Positions 25,434 through 37,900 of a DNA stretch of 64,000 bases are shown here, piece by piece. Under the pieces are notes generated by a model. The model was not told the DNA's origin and ran no database searches. It was given only the letters and a program-made list of their open reading frames with translations. Every line of letters starts with the position of its first letter. Positions within the stretch are counted from its first letter, which is position 1. Source of the stretch: Sthenelais limicola (taxonomy: Eukaryota > Annelida > Polychaeta > Phyllodocida > Sigalionidae); assembly GCA_942159475.1 (NCBI GenBank), contig OW804098.1, forward strand, positions 80,097,178-80,161,177, in the 5' to 3' direction. The position numbers and the translations under genes are program-made.

Positions 25434-26228
25434 TTTTCAGAGTCTATGACGATTTAAGATCTGCAAAGATACGATTGTAGATTTAATATAAATGCAGTTG
25501 TGGTAACAATACAGTTAATGAAATTTGAGTATAATATATCTGAGGAGAAAAGGAAATCGCAAAACAATAACATTGGACATGTATATGATTATATTCATTT
25601 GATGAAGATATGTTAATGCAGCTAGAATTACCAGAAGTCAAAAATTAAGAGACACAAATACAGCCAAAAAGGGATTTTTAGATCTCTACTTATTATATAT
25701 GTTGACTTGTGAAGGGAGATGTAAATAATATACTTTTAGTATACGAATCCACTATGGTGCACACCATGTTAAAATGCCCCAGTAGTTTACGCTCCGTTTT
25801 TTTGCTTGACTTCAGATCCTTCTCAGGGGAAATAAATGGTTATTGTTATTTTGCAAGGGTTATCTACCAAGATTCGAACAATAAGCTGCTTCTGAACTAT
25901 CATCAGGAATAAATACTGGTTATACTTTTAGTATACGAATCTATTGTCACTAAGGATACAAATCCATAGTTTTCATGTTAGAATTACATTAATTGCTGAA
26001 CCATGCACCCTTAATATAGCATGTCTAGAAAGTATTATTATCTTAACTTACTTTTAGTTCTTTTACCATTCTTCAAGTCGTATTGGTTGATAGTGATTGC
26101 GTTTAGCATAACATATTACATCCTTTCAATGAGTTGTACTGCCTTAGGGTGAAAAAAGATGATTGTTTAAAGAAACCAAACTTGGCAAATTGCTGCAATG
26201 CCTTATTGACTATACATGTGTTAATGGC

Positions 26229-26262
26229 GAAACCAAAACCAAAACCAAACCAAAACCAAAAT
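26229..26262. repeat. ACCAAA-type microsatellite
   Basis: Alternating ACCAAAA and ACCAAA units over 34 bp. Confidence 0.85.
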
Positions 26263-26419
26263 TTACAACTCAAATACTTGTCAATATTACCTCTAACTTG
26301 AAATGAGATGTACAGTGGCTTGCCACACTCATAAAATCCAACCAGTGACAATGGTAGAGAGCCAATTGTGGAGGAGGCTAAAGAAGGATATTTAAGAATA
26401 TTTAAGAACTTTAAGAACC

Positions 26420-26451
26420 CTGATGAAGGTGTAAAGACACCGAAACGTTGG
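26420..26451 (+). repeat. Hairpin motif with CTGATGAAG...CGAAACGTTGG core
   Basis: CTGATGAA, then stem GGTGT, loop AAAG, stem ACACC, then GAAACGTTGG. The flanks match 6557-6591 while the stem differs but still pairs. It resembles the conserved core of hammerhead motifs known from Penelope-like retroelements, with one extra A before the stem. Confidence 0.55.
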
Positions 26452-29400
26452 TTCACATCTATTGAATAACCTAATACAGCAACCTGACACTCAATCATTG
26501 CTTCTTACTCCGGCTGCGATGTTAAACTCCCCTTTATGATATTAAAGAATATGTTAATGTTTCAAAAACATGATTAGATCCTGTCGATCTTCAAGCACTC
26601 TGATATCTTCCATAAATGTACCAACTATCTAGTTGTAACTTTTGATGAACACGTTTCACAAATAAACAAACAAGTAGAAACATCTAGGCCAAGGCATCCC
26701 TGCTATACAAGTACTTATAATAGAGTCTTTAATCTTTTACTTCTGATGTAAAAGATAATGTAGTTTTGCACACACATTGGTATAAAAGTATAACATGATA
26801 ACTATGTATAATGGTAACAATGATTATAATTATAATTTATAAGGGTAGAGTTAAGAATGTTTTGAAATAGTACAAAGTTTAGCCTACCTGAGTGTACGTA
26901 CTGACAACCTATTACTGCCACACCTACGGCTCCATGTATGGCATGTGGGGTGCAGCGAACATGTATACATAGTATAGTTAATGGTTTGGATTCACTGAAT
27001 GTGATTTTAAAATTAAGAGTGGTAATAATGTGTGCAGCCACCCTTGCTTTCGGCATGACTGAATGCAGGCGCTGGGTGCACCAGGTGAGAAGGAGAAAAA
27101 GGGGTAATACCTAACGAGGCAGATAAATTCAGGGTCGACCTTGGACAACGATGTGCCAGTTATACAATGTCATGTGCCAGCAAAAAGTTACACTGGGTAA
27201 ACTGTGGGTTAAAATTAAAAACACTTAAACTGAGAAAGGTTACGCATAACTAGCCTGTCAAAAATAGGGTTTTGAGATATCATTATATTTGTAAAAATTA
27301 AATCAAGCGGATTCTGTTGATAATGAACAGTAGGCAGTATTTCTATATCTTAAGTTTGATATTTGAACTTTTGAAAAAGAAAATTTGCACTATTTCTGGA
27401 TGGACATTTACTGGCAAAGATGACATGCATGATGGATATATGCATTACACTCTCTTGAAATCTGAAAAAATGTATTCATGCTACAAACAGCGTTAGGCAC
27501 CCCAAAAATGAGAAGATTCGTACAAAGAGATCTTGTGAACAAACCACTTTGAAAAATAATCATTTTTGCGACTTCAGTCACATAATTATAGACAGACCTC
27601 GACCATCTCCCTGGACTCACAAATAGACATATTCTCAATAACTTCTCTAAGTCGCTCTTTAATTGTTATAGTCCATTAAAATTTTACATGTGCGGTAACT
27701 TCACGCATAATTCCCTCCCTTCCCTATACTTTTCTCAACTTTAGCGCCAACTATTTAGAAGTGTGTCACTAATATGCTGTTGCTGGGAAAAGGCAATCAA
27801 AGCTACATGGGCTAGTTGGTATACTAGTGCCAACCACAGCACTGCAAGTAGATCAAATTCCAGTCTTGTCACAGGAAAATCGCAACATTATACATGTTAT
27901 TATTTATTGTTTATTTTTCGTATTACCTCCAAGCACCGTTGTTGGTATACTATTGCAAGTTGTTCATTATAACACACTTGAACTGTCTCGATTTGATCAG
28001 TGCATTTGCATTCTACAGACAGATTCGTATGTTGTCCGTTCAATCATATTCCAGACATTTATGTACATCTATATGCTCGTTATACTTCTACCTCTGCCTT
28101 CTCCAACTACTCTAGGTCCAAACCCTCAGATCAGATAAGAATGGTATGTCATCCTGCTTCGCTAATCAGTCTCCTCGCCTAAGACTCGGCGTTTTAATGC
28201 TATTAATTAAATTACGCATGTCATTTGTATAATCCTGGTGTAAAAAGACTGATTAAAGTGTGTAATTTGGGGAGATTTATCACCTTTAATTTCATCAGAA
28301 AGAGGTCGCAGAGCAAGCTAAATACAATAAATTAATTTCACAATAAAACAATATACGAATCAGACCAGATAGGAATAGAACTGAGACCTTTGAGGAATTA
28401 TCTAATATATAGGAAATATTGGTCATGCTTTATTTTATTATTTCTACATAAATGTCTCAGGGTTATAATATACCCGGGCCTATTAGCTCGTTAGAAGTGA
28501 TTGCTCCAGCTAAAACTGTATGATTACCTCCATGTAGGTCTAAATGTCCACATTTATTAACATATACATAACATTACATCTAATTATGCCATTTTTTATA
28601 TTTAATTCCTTCCAGAATCTATCTCAGACATTAGACACCACCTGTATTCCTATGTATTTGCATAGAACTAGAGGTCACTAGTTCTATGGTATGTGTATAG
28701 GTAGGAGGCTTCGCGCTGTCAATAAAGATGAAAGCGAGCTACGAGGTGTGAAATGCCAATTGCACTCACCTCGGCAGCCATAATACTTTTCACCGCGGGA
28801 AGATCTGGGTCAACCTACCCCCTTTATAGGGACGCAACGCCATACGTGTATGTGTATGGACGTGCGCCCTTTTACATCATCTGCATCTTATCGTCTATTT
28901 GTGCATTCTATATATGTTTACTGTTATATAACATGGCGTAACTTTACATAGCTGTTACGAGTATTTTAACTACTTTATACCTTTAAAGGGTATCGTTACT
29001 CGTACTTAATTGTATGATTGTAGTTTTGATTGCGTAACAGGGGCAACGCATCTTTGTTAGCTATTTGCCTACCTAATTCCAACTAGATTATAACATCATG
29101 AATTTAATTTGTTTTGGGCATACATGTATTTTGTCATGGCTAAAATGCCCTAAAACACCTTGTACCTATGTCGTAACAATCTCGCTAAGGTTTGAATGAG
29201 AAATAAGTCACACATTCAGTTTTTAGAATATAGTGATATTTATATATACTTATGATACTTGTCTAATTCTAGTCTATTTTCAATACTGTAACTCTGAAAC
29301 ATGAAGAACAACAGGAAAGAAGAATAGGAAAAAATCTCCTCCCCGCTCACCCCCTTTCCCCATCCTCCTCTCCTGAAGTTCATCTCCAGTCGTCATTCAA

Positions 29401-31903
29401 CATAAATATGTATGGTATTTCCTTTAGATTTGGGATCTTTAAGAAAGCACGTAGGAATCGCTTAAATCTCCATTAATCATGTATTGGTTATCTGCCCAAG
29501 TATATTTGTTAACCTTTCTTTAAACCACAAATCAATACATATCGCCTTCCATCAACCCTACTACCCCCACATGTATCCTGTAGTATTCCTGTGGCTGTGG
29601 GCCTGGCCAGACACCTGTCAATCATTGATTTTATCTTCTATAACACTCTGTTGAATCTGATTTCATCTGATTTCCTCCCAAGAATCACACGGATAAAGCA
29701 ATGGTGACATACAAGACCAAATCGAGGTCTTCCCTTTGCGCATGCTATGTATATGATTACATTTCTAGCCAACCACATTCGAGCAAGAAATACTTGGTGT
29801 GACTGAAGACCCTTATAGAATAGTCTCTTATAATAAGTTATTCAAGTCTCTCTGGATGGTTGGAAGTCTCCTATTTGACTGCAAGCGTGCTTGCTACGGG
29901 ACAGCATCAGACACTTATAATATAAATAATAGAAAATGTAATGTGCATAATAGCTCTTATTCTCACAAGAGGGCAGCAGCGTACGCTGCTGAACTTTACA
30001 CCAGGAGGATATGATGTGTGAGTTTAGGGTAACAACCACCGCCACATTAAGGCTAACGTCCCGGATATCTCGGCCTTTCTTCCTCAAGGAGTCGTTCTGA
30101 AAGGAGCTGAACTTTGGGGACGAAATTTGGAATTAAATTGAACTGCTTTTGTCTCTATCTGGAGAAAGAGGGCATTAGCTGATACTAGCTGATACTGATA
30201 GCCTATATGGGGAAGACAACCTCCACGCTTGGATGGCCAAGCCACACTAAGCCAAATACAGGTGGTGGGTTGACGTGGTAATGGTTGGCCTACTATTGGT
30301 GAGTTAACTTAAGATGTAAAAAGTTATATATATGTGGGTCAGATCTCACACGCTGGTAACTCCTCAAGTCGGATCCATTGACCCACAAATTGTCTTTACC
30401 ACAATACCAGAGCTAGCTGAAGCATATACAAATCCAAATGTCTTCTGCATGAGTGCATGCAATTATATATAGGCCTACCTCTTTTTTATTTCGTATAATG
30501 TCGGTGTCCAGTCGTTTCTCTTTAGACTTATCTTATTTGATGCATATATTACAATAGTTTCTACACACTTGCGTTGAGCTGGTTAGCTCTGGTTCTGTAG
30601 GTGGAGAGGAACTGCTCCGGAACTGCTCCTTACAAGGTTCACTGGCCTATTGTTTGCATAATACCTGTATAATACCGTTGCGATTCCTTTTTGTTGTTTA
30701 ATTAATGTAATTATAGTCAATTAATGATAAAATAAAATACTATCTAAATAAATACTATGTTTCTATTGTATGAACGGATATATCTAAACTATACCTATAT
30801 AGTCACCATTGAATGCAACTTTATACAAAATAAACATGTTAGTGGTTATTAGTATTCAACAACATTTAACATTATCATGATTTGGGATAGTCCAGAAACC
30901 CTATATTCGAGGCTATCGAAACAGTTCCCCGGGATTTCCCCCGGGATTTGCCCTAAGACTTGCGACTATGTGTCACCATTTCCAGATCCCGCTGAGCTCG
31001 AGTCTGAACTCACTGTAGTACGCCGCCTGTTCTTTACTTGGAGGGGAGCCTGGATAAAACGGCAGACAGTGATGACGTGGCCACACTCCAGGGCCGCGGT
31101 TATTCCACTGCCTTCTATAACCACGGTATAACCACGTCTTAGTTTCACCCACCCACCCACATACACACACATAATAACTGACGTATAGGCATAGCCATAA
31201 TATGTGCAGGTATACATGTACATGTCTTACCTGACCAATACCATCCCAGCTCATTAGATCAGATGGGGTGGATAATTAAAACTGTACGAATAAATACGTT
31301 TGCTATATAGACCTTTACGGTCGTTCTTTTAAAAGTATTTCGAGAGAAAAAAGTAATCGGGGATTTAGCTGCATGGCTACATTGCCATCTGTGGATAAAA
31401 TCGTAGGCACCTTGACTAGCCAAATGAACAAGTTTACATGTATGGTGTTTGTTCGTTTAGAGGGTAGCTATAGAAAGACAACCTCCACGCACGCTATCCT
31501 AGCTAGCAATGGTACTAGCACGGTAAATTAATTATACTCGTTGACTAGAGTAGCTTACATATTGGCATTATTATACATTATATATTACCCTACTTGGCGT
31601 GAAGTCTGCAGTGCATATTTGCGTACAAGATGCCAGTTTTCTCGATTTTCATTTAAAAAAAATAGATTTTTATTCAGTCAAAAGCATTGTGTAACAGTAC
31701 ATTATTCTCAGAATTGAATATGTGGAAGATTCAAAGACAATATATTCTGTTTGGTCTTGAATAGCCATTAATTTGTATCGTATTTTTGTAATGTGTATAC
31801 ATGTGTGTATTTGTTATTTAATTTAATAAAGTATTTAGTTTTAATTTAATACTATTCCAACATTCGCAGTGCAGAAGTCGATTCAGCCTTGTATGACGAA
31901 ACC

Positions 31904-31946
31904 ATGGCTGCAAATAGTGCTTTGACCGGTGAGGAGTATCCTACAG
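31904..31946 (+). CDS. NLR-like gene exon 1: start codon
   Basis: Starts MAANSALTGEEYPT and ends ACAG|GTGAAC in phase 1. The start is chosen for its strong ACCATGG context. An acceptor-like TTCGCAG at 31863-31869 precedes it with an open frame between, so this may be an internal or UTR-containing exon. Confidence 0.6.
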
Positions 31947-34900
31947 GTGAACCATAATATTATCTGTAATTTACCTAGTTCTTTAATCTCTGATAACCCA
32001 TAGTTGTTATATATATAGTGACTGAATGGCATTTGTATTTCATTAGGCGATATCTATAAATCGATGATACACACAAGGGATAAGGTTCTCAAAGAATTGA
32101 TTTAAGTTCAATCAAATCAATCAATAAGTATGTCAGTCATATAAAGCTTGGTATATGTATGCTATGCAAAGTAAAATGTTTCCAATTAAAGAAAATGAGT
32201 GTTTTAATGCCATTTTGAACCCCTCTGTGGATCTAGGACCTCCTTCGTCGTTTTCCCCTCAGAGAATAGATGCACAGGAAGAGGAGATAAACAGGTAAAA
32301 TAATTTGGATATGAGTATTAATTTACTTCACTAATAATTATAAGCCTCATTCCCTTATCTTAAAGGTGCCTCCAACCCCCCCCCCCCCCCCCCGCCCCCC
32401 CTCTTTTTATTTTGTCACCCTAGCGAAATATATGGAGACGAAGCTAGGCAGTAGATGGACAATAATTATCATGACAAGACGCATAGCAATAAATTATATT
32501 CCGCATATATACTCAGTGGATTTTGAACCTTGATCGTGCACAGATGCAGTGTACTGGTTGCCATCTTTTTTTAAATATATTATTTATGATTTATTTTATT
32601 GAATTGTTTTTATCTTTGCCATGACCTGTTCCCTTTTGTTCCATTGTTTCCCTTGGTCATTTTCATCCTTTGGCTATACCAACTATTAATGTTGTGCATT
32701 AATGTACAGGATCTTGCTATGTGAGGGAGATCACTATGGCATTCTACAAATTGAGGGAAGAGGGAGCTGTGCATTAGCGGAGGTGAGGAAGGCCTATAAG
32801 CGGCTCTCCTTGTTAATCCACCCGGATAAAAATCCTTTCCACCAAGAAGCAACCGAAGCATTCAGAGGTTGGTTGCATTATACACTTGTGCAATAATCCC
32901 AGTGACCCGAAATGAAATACCTTTAAACTCACATGATATTGACAAATGTTAAGGTTTACTACATGATTAATATATTTGTACATACACAATATAAATACAT
33001 TTTCTTGTAAATAATGGCAAAGGTTTCACCAAATGAGGCACACATTCAGTAGCAAGGATAAGCAGGCAGTGCGAATTGCTTTGAGCTAAATCTAACCTAT
33101 CATGAGTCGATGCATCGGTCACTAGCATTAGGTTTCATCATAAAGTGGGTACCTTATTACTTACAGTTACACCCTGTTCGCTGAAACTCCTGTGATTCTG
33201 AAGCGATTTTTGTTTTTAAAAAGAACTCGTTTGGACAAGAAATCCAGCCAGGGCTACTTCAATTGATTACTTCAATAAAAATGATTTAAATGAATAAAAT
33301 CAATTAACATTATATAAGAGATGAAAATGAAATTTAAAGATAATTAGGCAGGGAGCGAGGAGCGAGAGGGGGAGAGGTGGGATGTTTTGTATGGGGCAAA
33401 ACTGACCAGAAATAACTTTTTTAAAACAAATGTATTTCCTTAAGTCTGAGATATATGATATTCCCACGTTTTGTTGACAATTAATGCCATGATTGAAATG
33501 AGTGCACATAGGTGTTGATTGTAAGGGCCAATCTAAAATCTGGAGGCAGAATCTCAAAATGGAAATAGAAATTTCACTAGGGGGTACAGAATGTTTGAGG
33601 GTGGCATCCACCATGCATTGTTGTCACCCCATGCAGAATCACATCGAATGATGATTCAGATGATGAATTATTTTTATTTGTTTTACTTAAATTCAAAAAC
33701 CTTTTGATCCATTTCATGACAGTATATTCAATTTTACATGGGAAGCAATAGATGGGTGACTTGATACCAGAAACCCAAGCTACAAACATTTGTAATAGTA
33801 CGTAAGTAGGAGGTTTTTTAATTGAACTGATAATGGGGATGTGCTTTGTAATTGTTATGAATTCATACAAATATGTGTTTAACTCTATCAATAGACGGTT
33901 TTTGCACAGTTGTGGGGCACATTTGCACGGGGTATATTTCCTGGGTATATTTTAGATAATATTCTATACAGAAATACCTCCATTTCAACATAAAATATCT
34001 CCTGGTTACAGTGACGTGACTCAGCGCATGCAGGAGTTTGTCCATGCATTTTCTAGTACCACACTACCGAGGGGTGAAATAATCATCTACACTCTATAGT
34101 GTCTGTGATGGTAAAATCTGACTTCATGGCGATATGAATGTAATGCCATGTCAACACCACAATATCGCCAAGGCAATTGAATGTTGTGAAAAAAGGAGCT
34201 CGGCCCTGGGGAGGGGTTGACGAGGTTAAGGTAGACTAAAAGGTATATGTCGCATATTTGCTTTGACGGACCAGTTTGACTGTGCATCAAGAAATAGCGC
34301 CAGAACACAAAATGTTATCATTTTTTTAACATGTTGGCGTGTGTAATTTTTAAGTCTTAACTCCCGGGATTTAAGACTTTTGCTCATGCCTGTATCCATT
34401 AGAGCGTTCTTTCTGGTTGCGGCTAAGACCAATGGGATAAGGGAGAATAAATTGCCTTGGGGAAGAGGCTGGGTTCTTTGTGTGCATTGGGTATTCAACC
34501 TCAACTTTGGGGAACAGCCGGCAAAAAAGATATATATTGGGTCTACCGGGGAGTAGACTCAAAGAGAGCTGTACACACACAAGTGCATGCTTATGAACTG
34601 GTATACATGCATGCTTATACACTGTGCATGCTTATGAACTGAATATGGATCGTTTTGAGAGATATTGCCTCAGACTCTTTACACTTGCATTATGGATTCA
34701 TGTATCGTGGAACATCACATTGGTTTGCTGTCGATATAATAATACCCAACCAAATCTGTCTACATACAAGCTCAGCCTTCGTTTCTCATTAGCCTTCGTT
34801 TCTCATTACCTGGCTCTACCTGAGGAGCTAGAAGATCGAAGCACGTACGGTACATAACGCCAGGGAAAATATCTTAAACAGTAGTTGACGCTTCTCAAGA

Positions 34901-37900
34901 AGAGTTCCCCCACTAGATCAATTAATCATACTATTAATTAAGATCCCTCGAAGGCGCAGATAAAAAAACGTAATTATTAAAGAACTACAGCATGTTGAGT
35001 CAAGTGGTTGCTATCAATAGGATAGGAATTCCTTGGTTTGTCCCAACATGTCAGTTTTCTTCAGAGTTATTTCCAAAAGTCTTGATAAAGTAACATTTAA
35101 TCGGCCATCTTGGATTTTCTCAGCATAATTATAGTATGCACGTGGTATCCAACCTGAAGATAATCAGTGTTGGTCAGGCTAACAATCCATGGTGGATGAC
35201 ACCCTCTATCATTCCGTCTGACTACCGCTGACAACATGCCTAGAGAAACTGACTCTCCCCTCCATTCTTCTCCACTCAGTTGGCCAATACACCTGTTGAA
35301 AATGTGTATAGAACTTATATATAAGAATCTATTTAATATCTTATGAAAAAAGCCAATTCATCTGCTTTAACTTTACCGTAATGCAGCACTATCTGAGGCC
35401 TATCGGCAGATTGCAGGCCCCTTGGAGAGAGACGAGGTGGAAGCTGTGCCAAATGAAGAACTTCATTCAGAAGGTAACCAACTTTTCTTTGTTTTTAGAT
35501 TGAACAATAAAACTCCAGTCGAACTTGCCACTCTCGATGATATACATACACTAACTGCTTAAGCAGTTCTTCCAGTTTCAAGTAATCATTTGCATTGTGT
35601 TCATGGGAAAAGATCACAATATAAATGTGACATTAAATGACTCACTGTGAACGTAATAACCTTGTTCTCTACTGAACCTATTTACCATCTTTGTTTCCGG
35701 AAGAGACTGCAATAGAACATTTTATCTAAAATACTTTACTTGCTTCTGCATTGCAGCGGAGGATGTGTTCTCGAGTTTCTTTCCTCAGGGATATCCTTCA
35801 GGTATGTTCTGAAATAACGATAATTGTTTGTAATGAAATAGAATTTCCTATTTCTATTTTATAAACCAAAGTGTAATGCGCGAATGAGCTATCAATAAAA
35901 GTATCTTATAGGTGCTATATAACTGTTAGCCCTCGAGGGGCTAAACATGCTAAAATCCTGAAGGTGTGAGGAGCCACGCGGCCAAGAATTAAGACTCACT
36001 CTCAGACTTGGAAGTTTGGCATTGCTTTTGATTTCCAAGAATTATTTTCCAAAATTCGCATTGTTACAAGCCATGGGACCACTCCTTCCCATGACAAAGA
36101 AGAGTAATTGAACAGCTCTTTCTCGCGCCCTCTAGAGTGGGCTTGTGATATCTCGTAAAGGATATAAATATTTGTTTATACTTCAATAATCTTCAAACTA
36201 CAAAAATACATCTTCAAACAATATGACATACTTAGAAAGCAAAATATATCATGTTTCTATCATCATCAATTTAGAAAAGTTATATTATGACAACTTTAAA
36301 TAAATCCTTCAATACTCCGTCCCTCCTAGCCCCCCCCCCCCCCCCCCCACGCCCCGCTCAAGCTAAACTTAGAGCCCTGCTAATGCGACCGTCTCGCTAT
36401 GCTACCAAAAATCTCTCAGTGCAAAGGGTGGTCACGTATGTACGCATATATAATAATATGGGGAACTATTCATTCAATCAAATCTCTAGGGAATCTGCGT
36501 GATGAACGGATCATTCTTGAAATTGGCAAGCAGCTGGGATCCGAGTGGTATGAGTTGGCAGTGCGCCTTGGTCATGACTTCTCGCGATTACAGCAATTCA
36601 CAGGGTCTGAGTCCAAGAATTCCCTGCCACTGAGGATGCTGCTCACCTGGAGACAGCGACATGACCTGGATGATGAACTGCTCCTCCGTGCACAACTCAG
36701 GAGAGCCCTGTATGACATTGAAATGCTCGATCTAGCTAATACTGTCGCCAACTCTACAGGTATGTTTTGTTTGCCTACTAGGACCAGCCACTTAAAAGGG
36801 ACAAATATATATATATATGTGTGAAATTGCCAGAAAATGTACAGTTCATCTTCACCAATCCTGTTAAATAACCCAAATTTCAGACGAAAATAAAGTTCAA
36901 AATACAGTTCAACCTAACCAAACAGATTGCTAGAATTGATGCAATGACGAATGTACTCGAATTTACCTAGTTGCAGCCTAATTAAGCAGGATTTACTAAA
37001 TGTGTACAACTGCTAAATGTACATTTTCTGGAAATCTGACCCATATATGTGTGTGTGAAAAAGATGCGGGTAGAACATCCTATGGGTGGACTCAATTTAA
37101 CGATCACTCACAGGCCTTCCTGGGAGACCTCACTTTGCAACAGTAAAAAGCTAGTTGTAACAGCAATGAAAAAAGGACGTACAATTACTATAATTATGTT
37201 ATCGAATTAAATGTGATCTGATGAGGCCTGAATCCGGTTGCTAAGCATTTATGTTTTTTCCATCAATTTATTGGATCGGCCTGATAATTGTTATTCTGAG
37301 GGACGTTTAAACGATAGTTTGCCGATTCTTTATAACATCCTCACTCAATCTTTCCTCTTCAAAGAACCTCACCGCACATGCTAAATATAAGGAATCTGTT
37401 AGATGTATGCAGCTGGAAATTTCTTTTATTTCATGTGGTACTCCGGGCTCCACATGTGGCCTCAATGTGTGGTCACCTCCCCTCTCCCTCTCCCTCCACC
37501 TCTAAATCTCATTGGTTGATGCCTGAGTGAAGTTCATTCAATCAACAATCAAATGCCATGTTTATTTGACTAAATTGCTACAAATATGTGTCAAAGGTGG
37601 GACAATACCAACAGAGTGGAAGGAATATTGTATTTCTCCTTTCTGTAAATCAGGGAATTTACGTATTCTGAATAATCCTAGACCAATCGCCATCGTCCCC
37701 CTGCCTTCAAAATTGATTGAAAATTTCATATGCAAAGCCTTTCAGACACATTTAGACCTAATGGTCACATATTATTCACAATTAATATATATAATGTATG
37801 TTTCGGATATAGCAGCAATGCATAAAACAAATGAACAGGGTTTGCTGCGAAACCCTCATGGTAGCAACCCAGGTTTCACTAGAATATATTGCAAAACTAT

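Larger units (their letters stand above)
25434..31869. other. Intergenic stretch without a recognised gene
   Basis: Holds an ACCAAA-type microsatellite (26229-26262) and a hairpin motif (26420-26451). The many short frames match nothing I know. Near 28775, CCTCGGCAGCCAT (ATGGCTGCCGAGG on minus) also appears near 3165; it may be repeat-derived. The upstream promoter of the large NACHT gene should lie near the right end, but no motif can be assigned. Confidence 0.5.

Noticed and set aside
26103..26498. 131-codon minus-strand frame rich in Phe, Gly and Trp
   Set aside because: Composition comes from the ACCAAA microsatellite and a repeat with the hairpin motif; no protein family.
28753..28941. 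ATGGCTGCCGAGG|GTGAGT-like start-and-donor on the minus strand near 28785
   Set aside because: A similar string near 3180 lacks the donor, and no downstream coding exon was found. Probably a shared repeat.
30877..31131. Plus-strand 84-codon frame with a PGISPGICP stretch before the NLR-like gene
   Set aside because: No domain, no good splice link to exon 1, and an antisense frame of equal length overlaps it.
36399..36489. Upstream extension of the Death-domain frame
   Set aside because: The segment before the acceptor at 36489 is not conserved-looking and follows a poly-C intron. The phase-1 join from exon 5 fits the acceptor instead.
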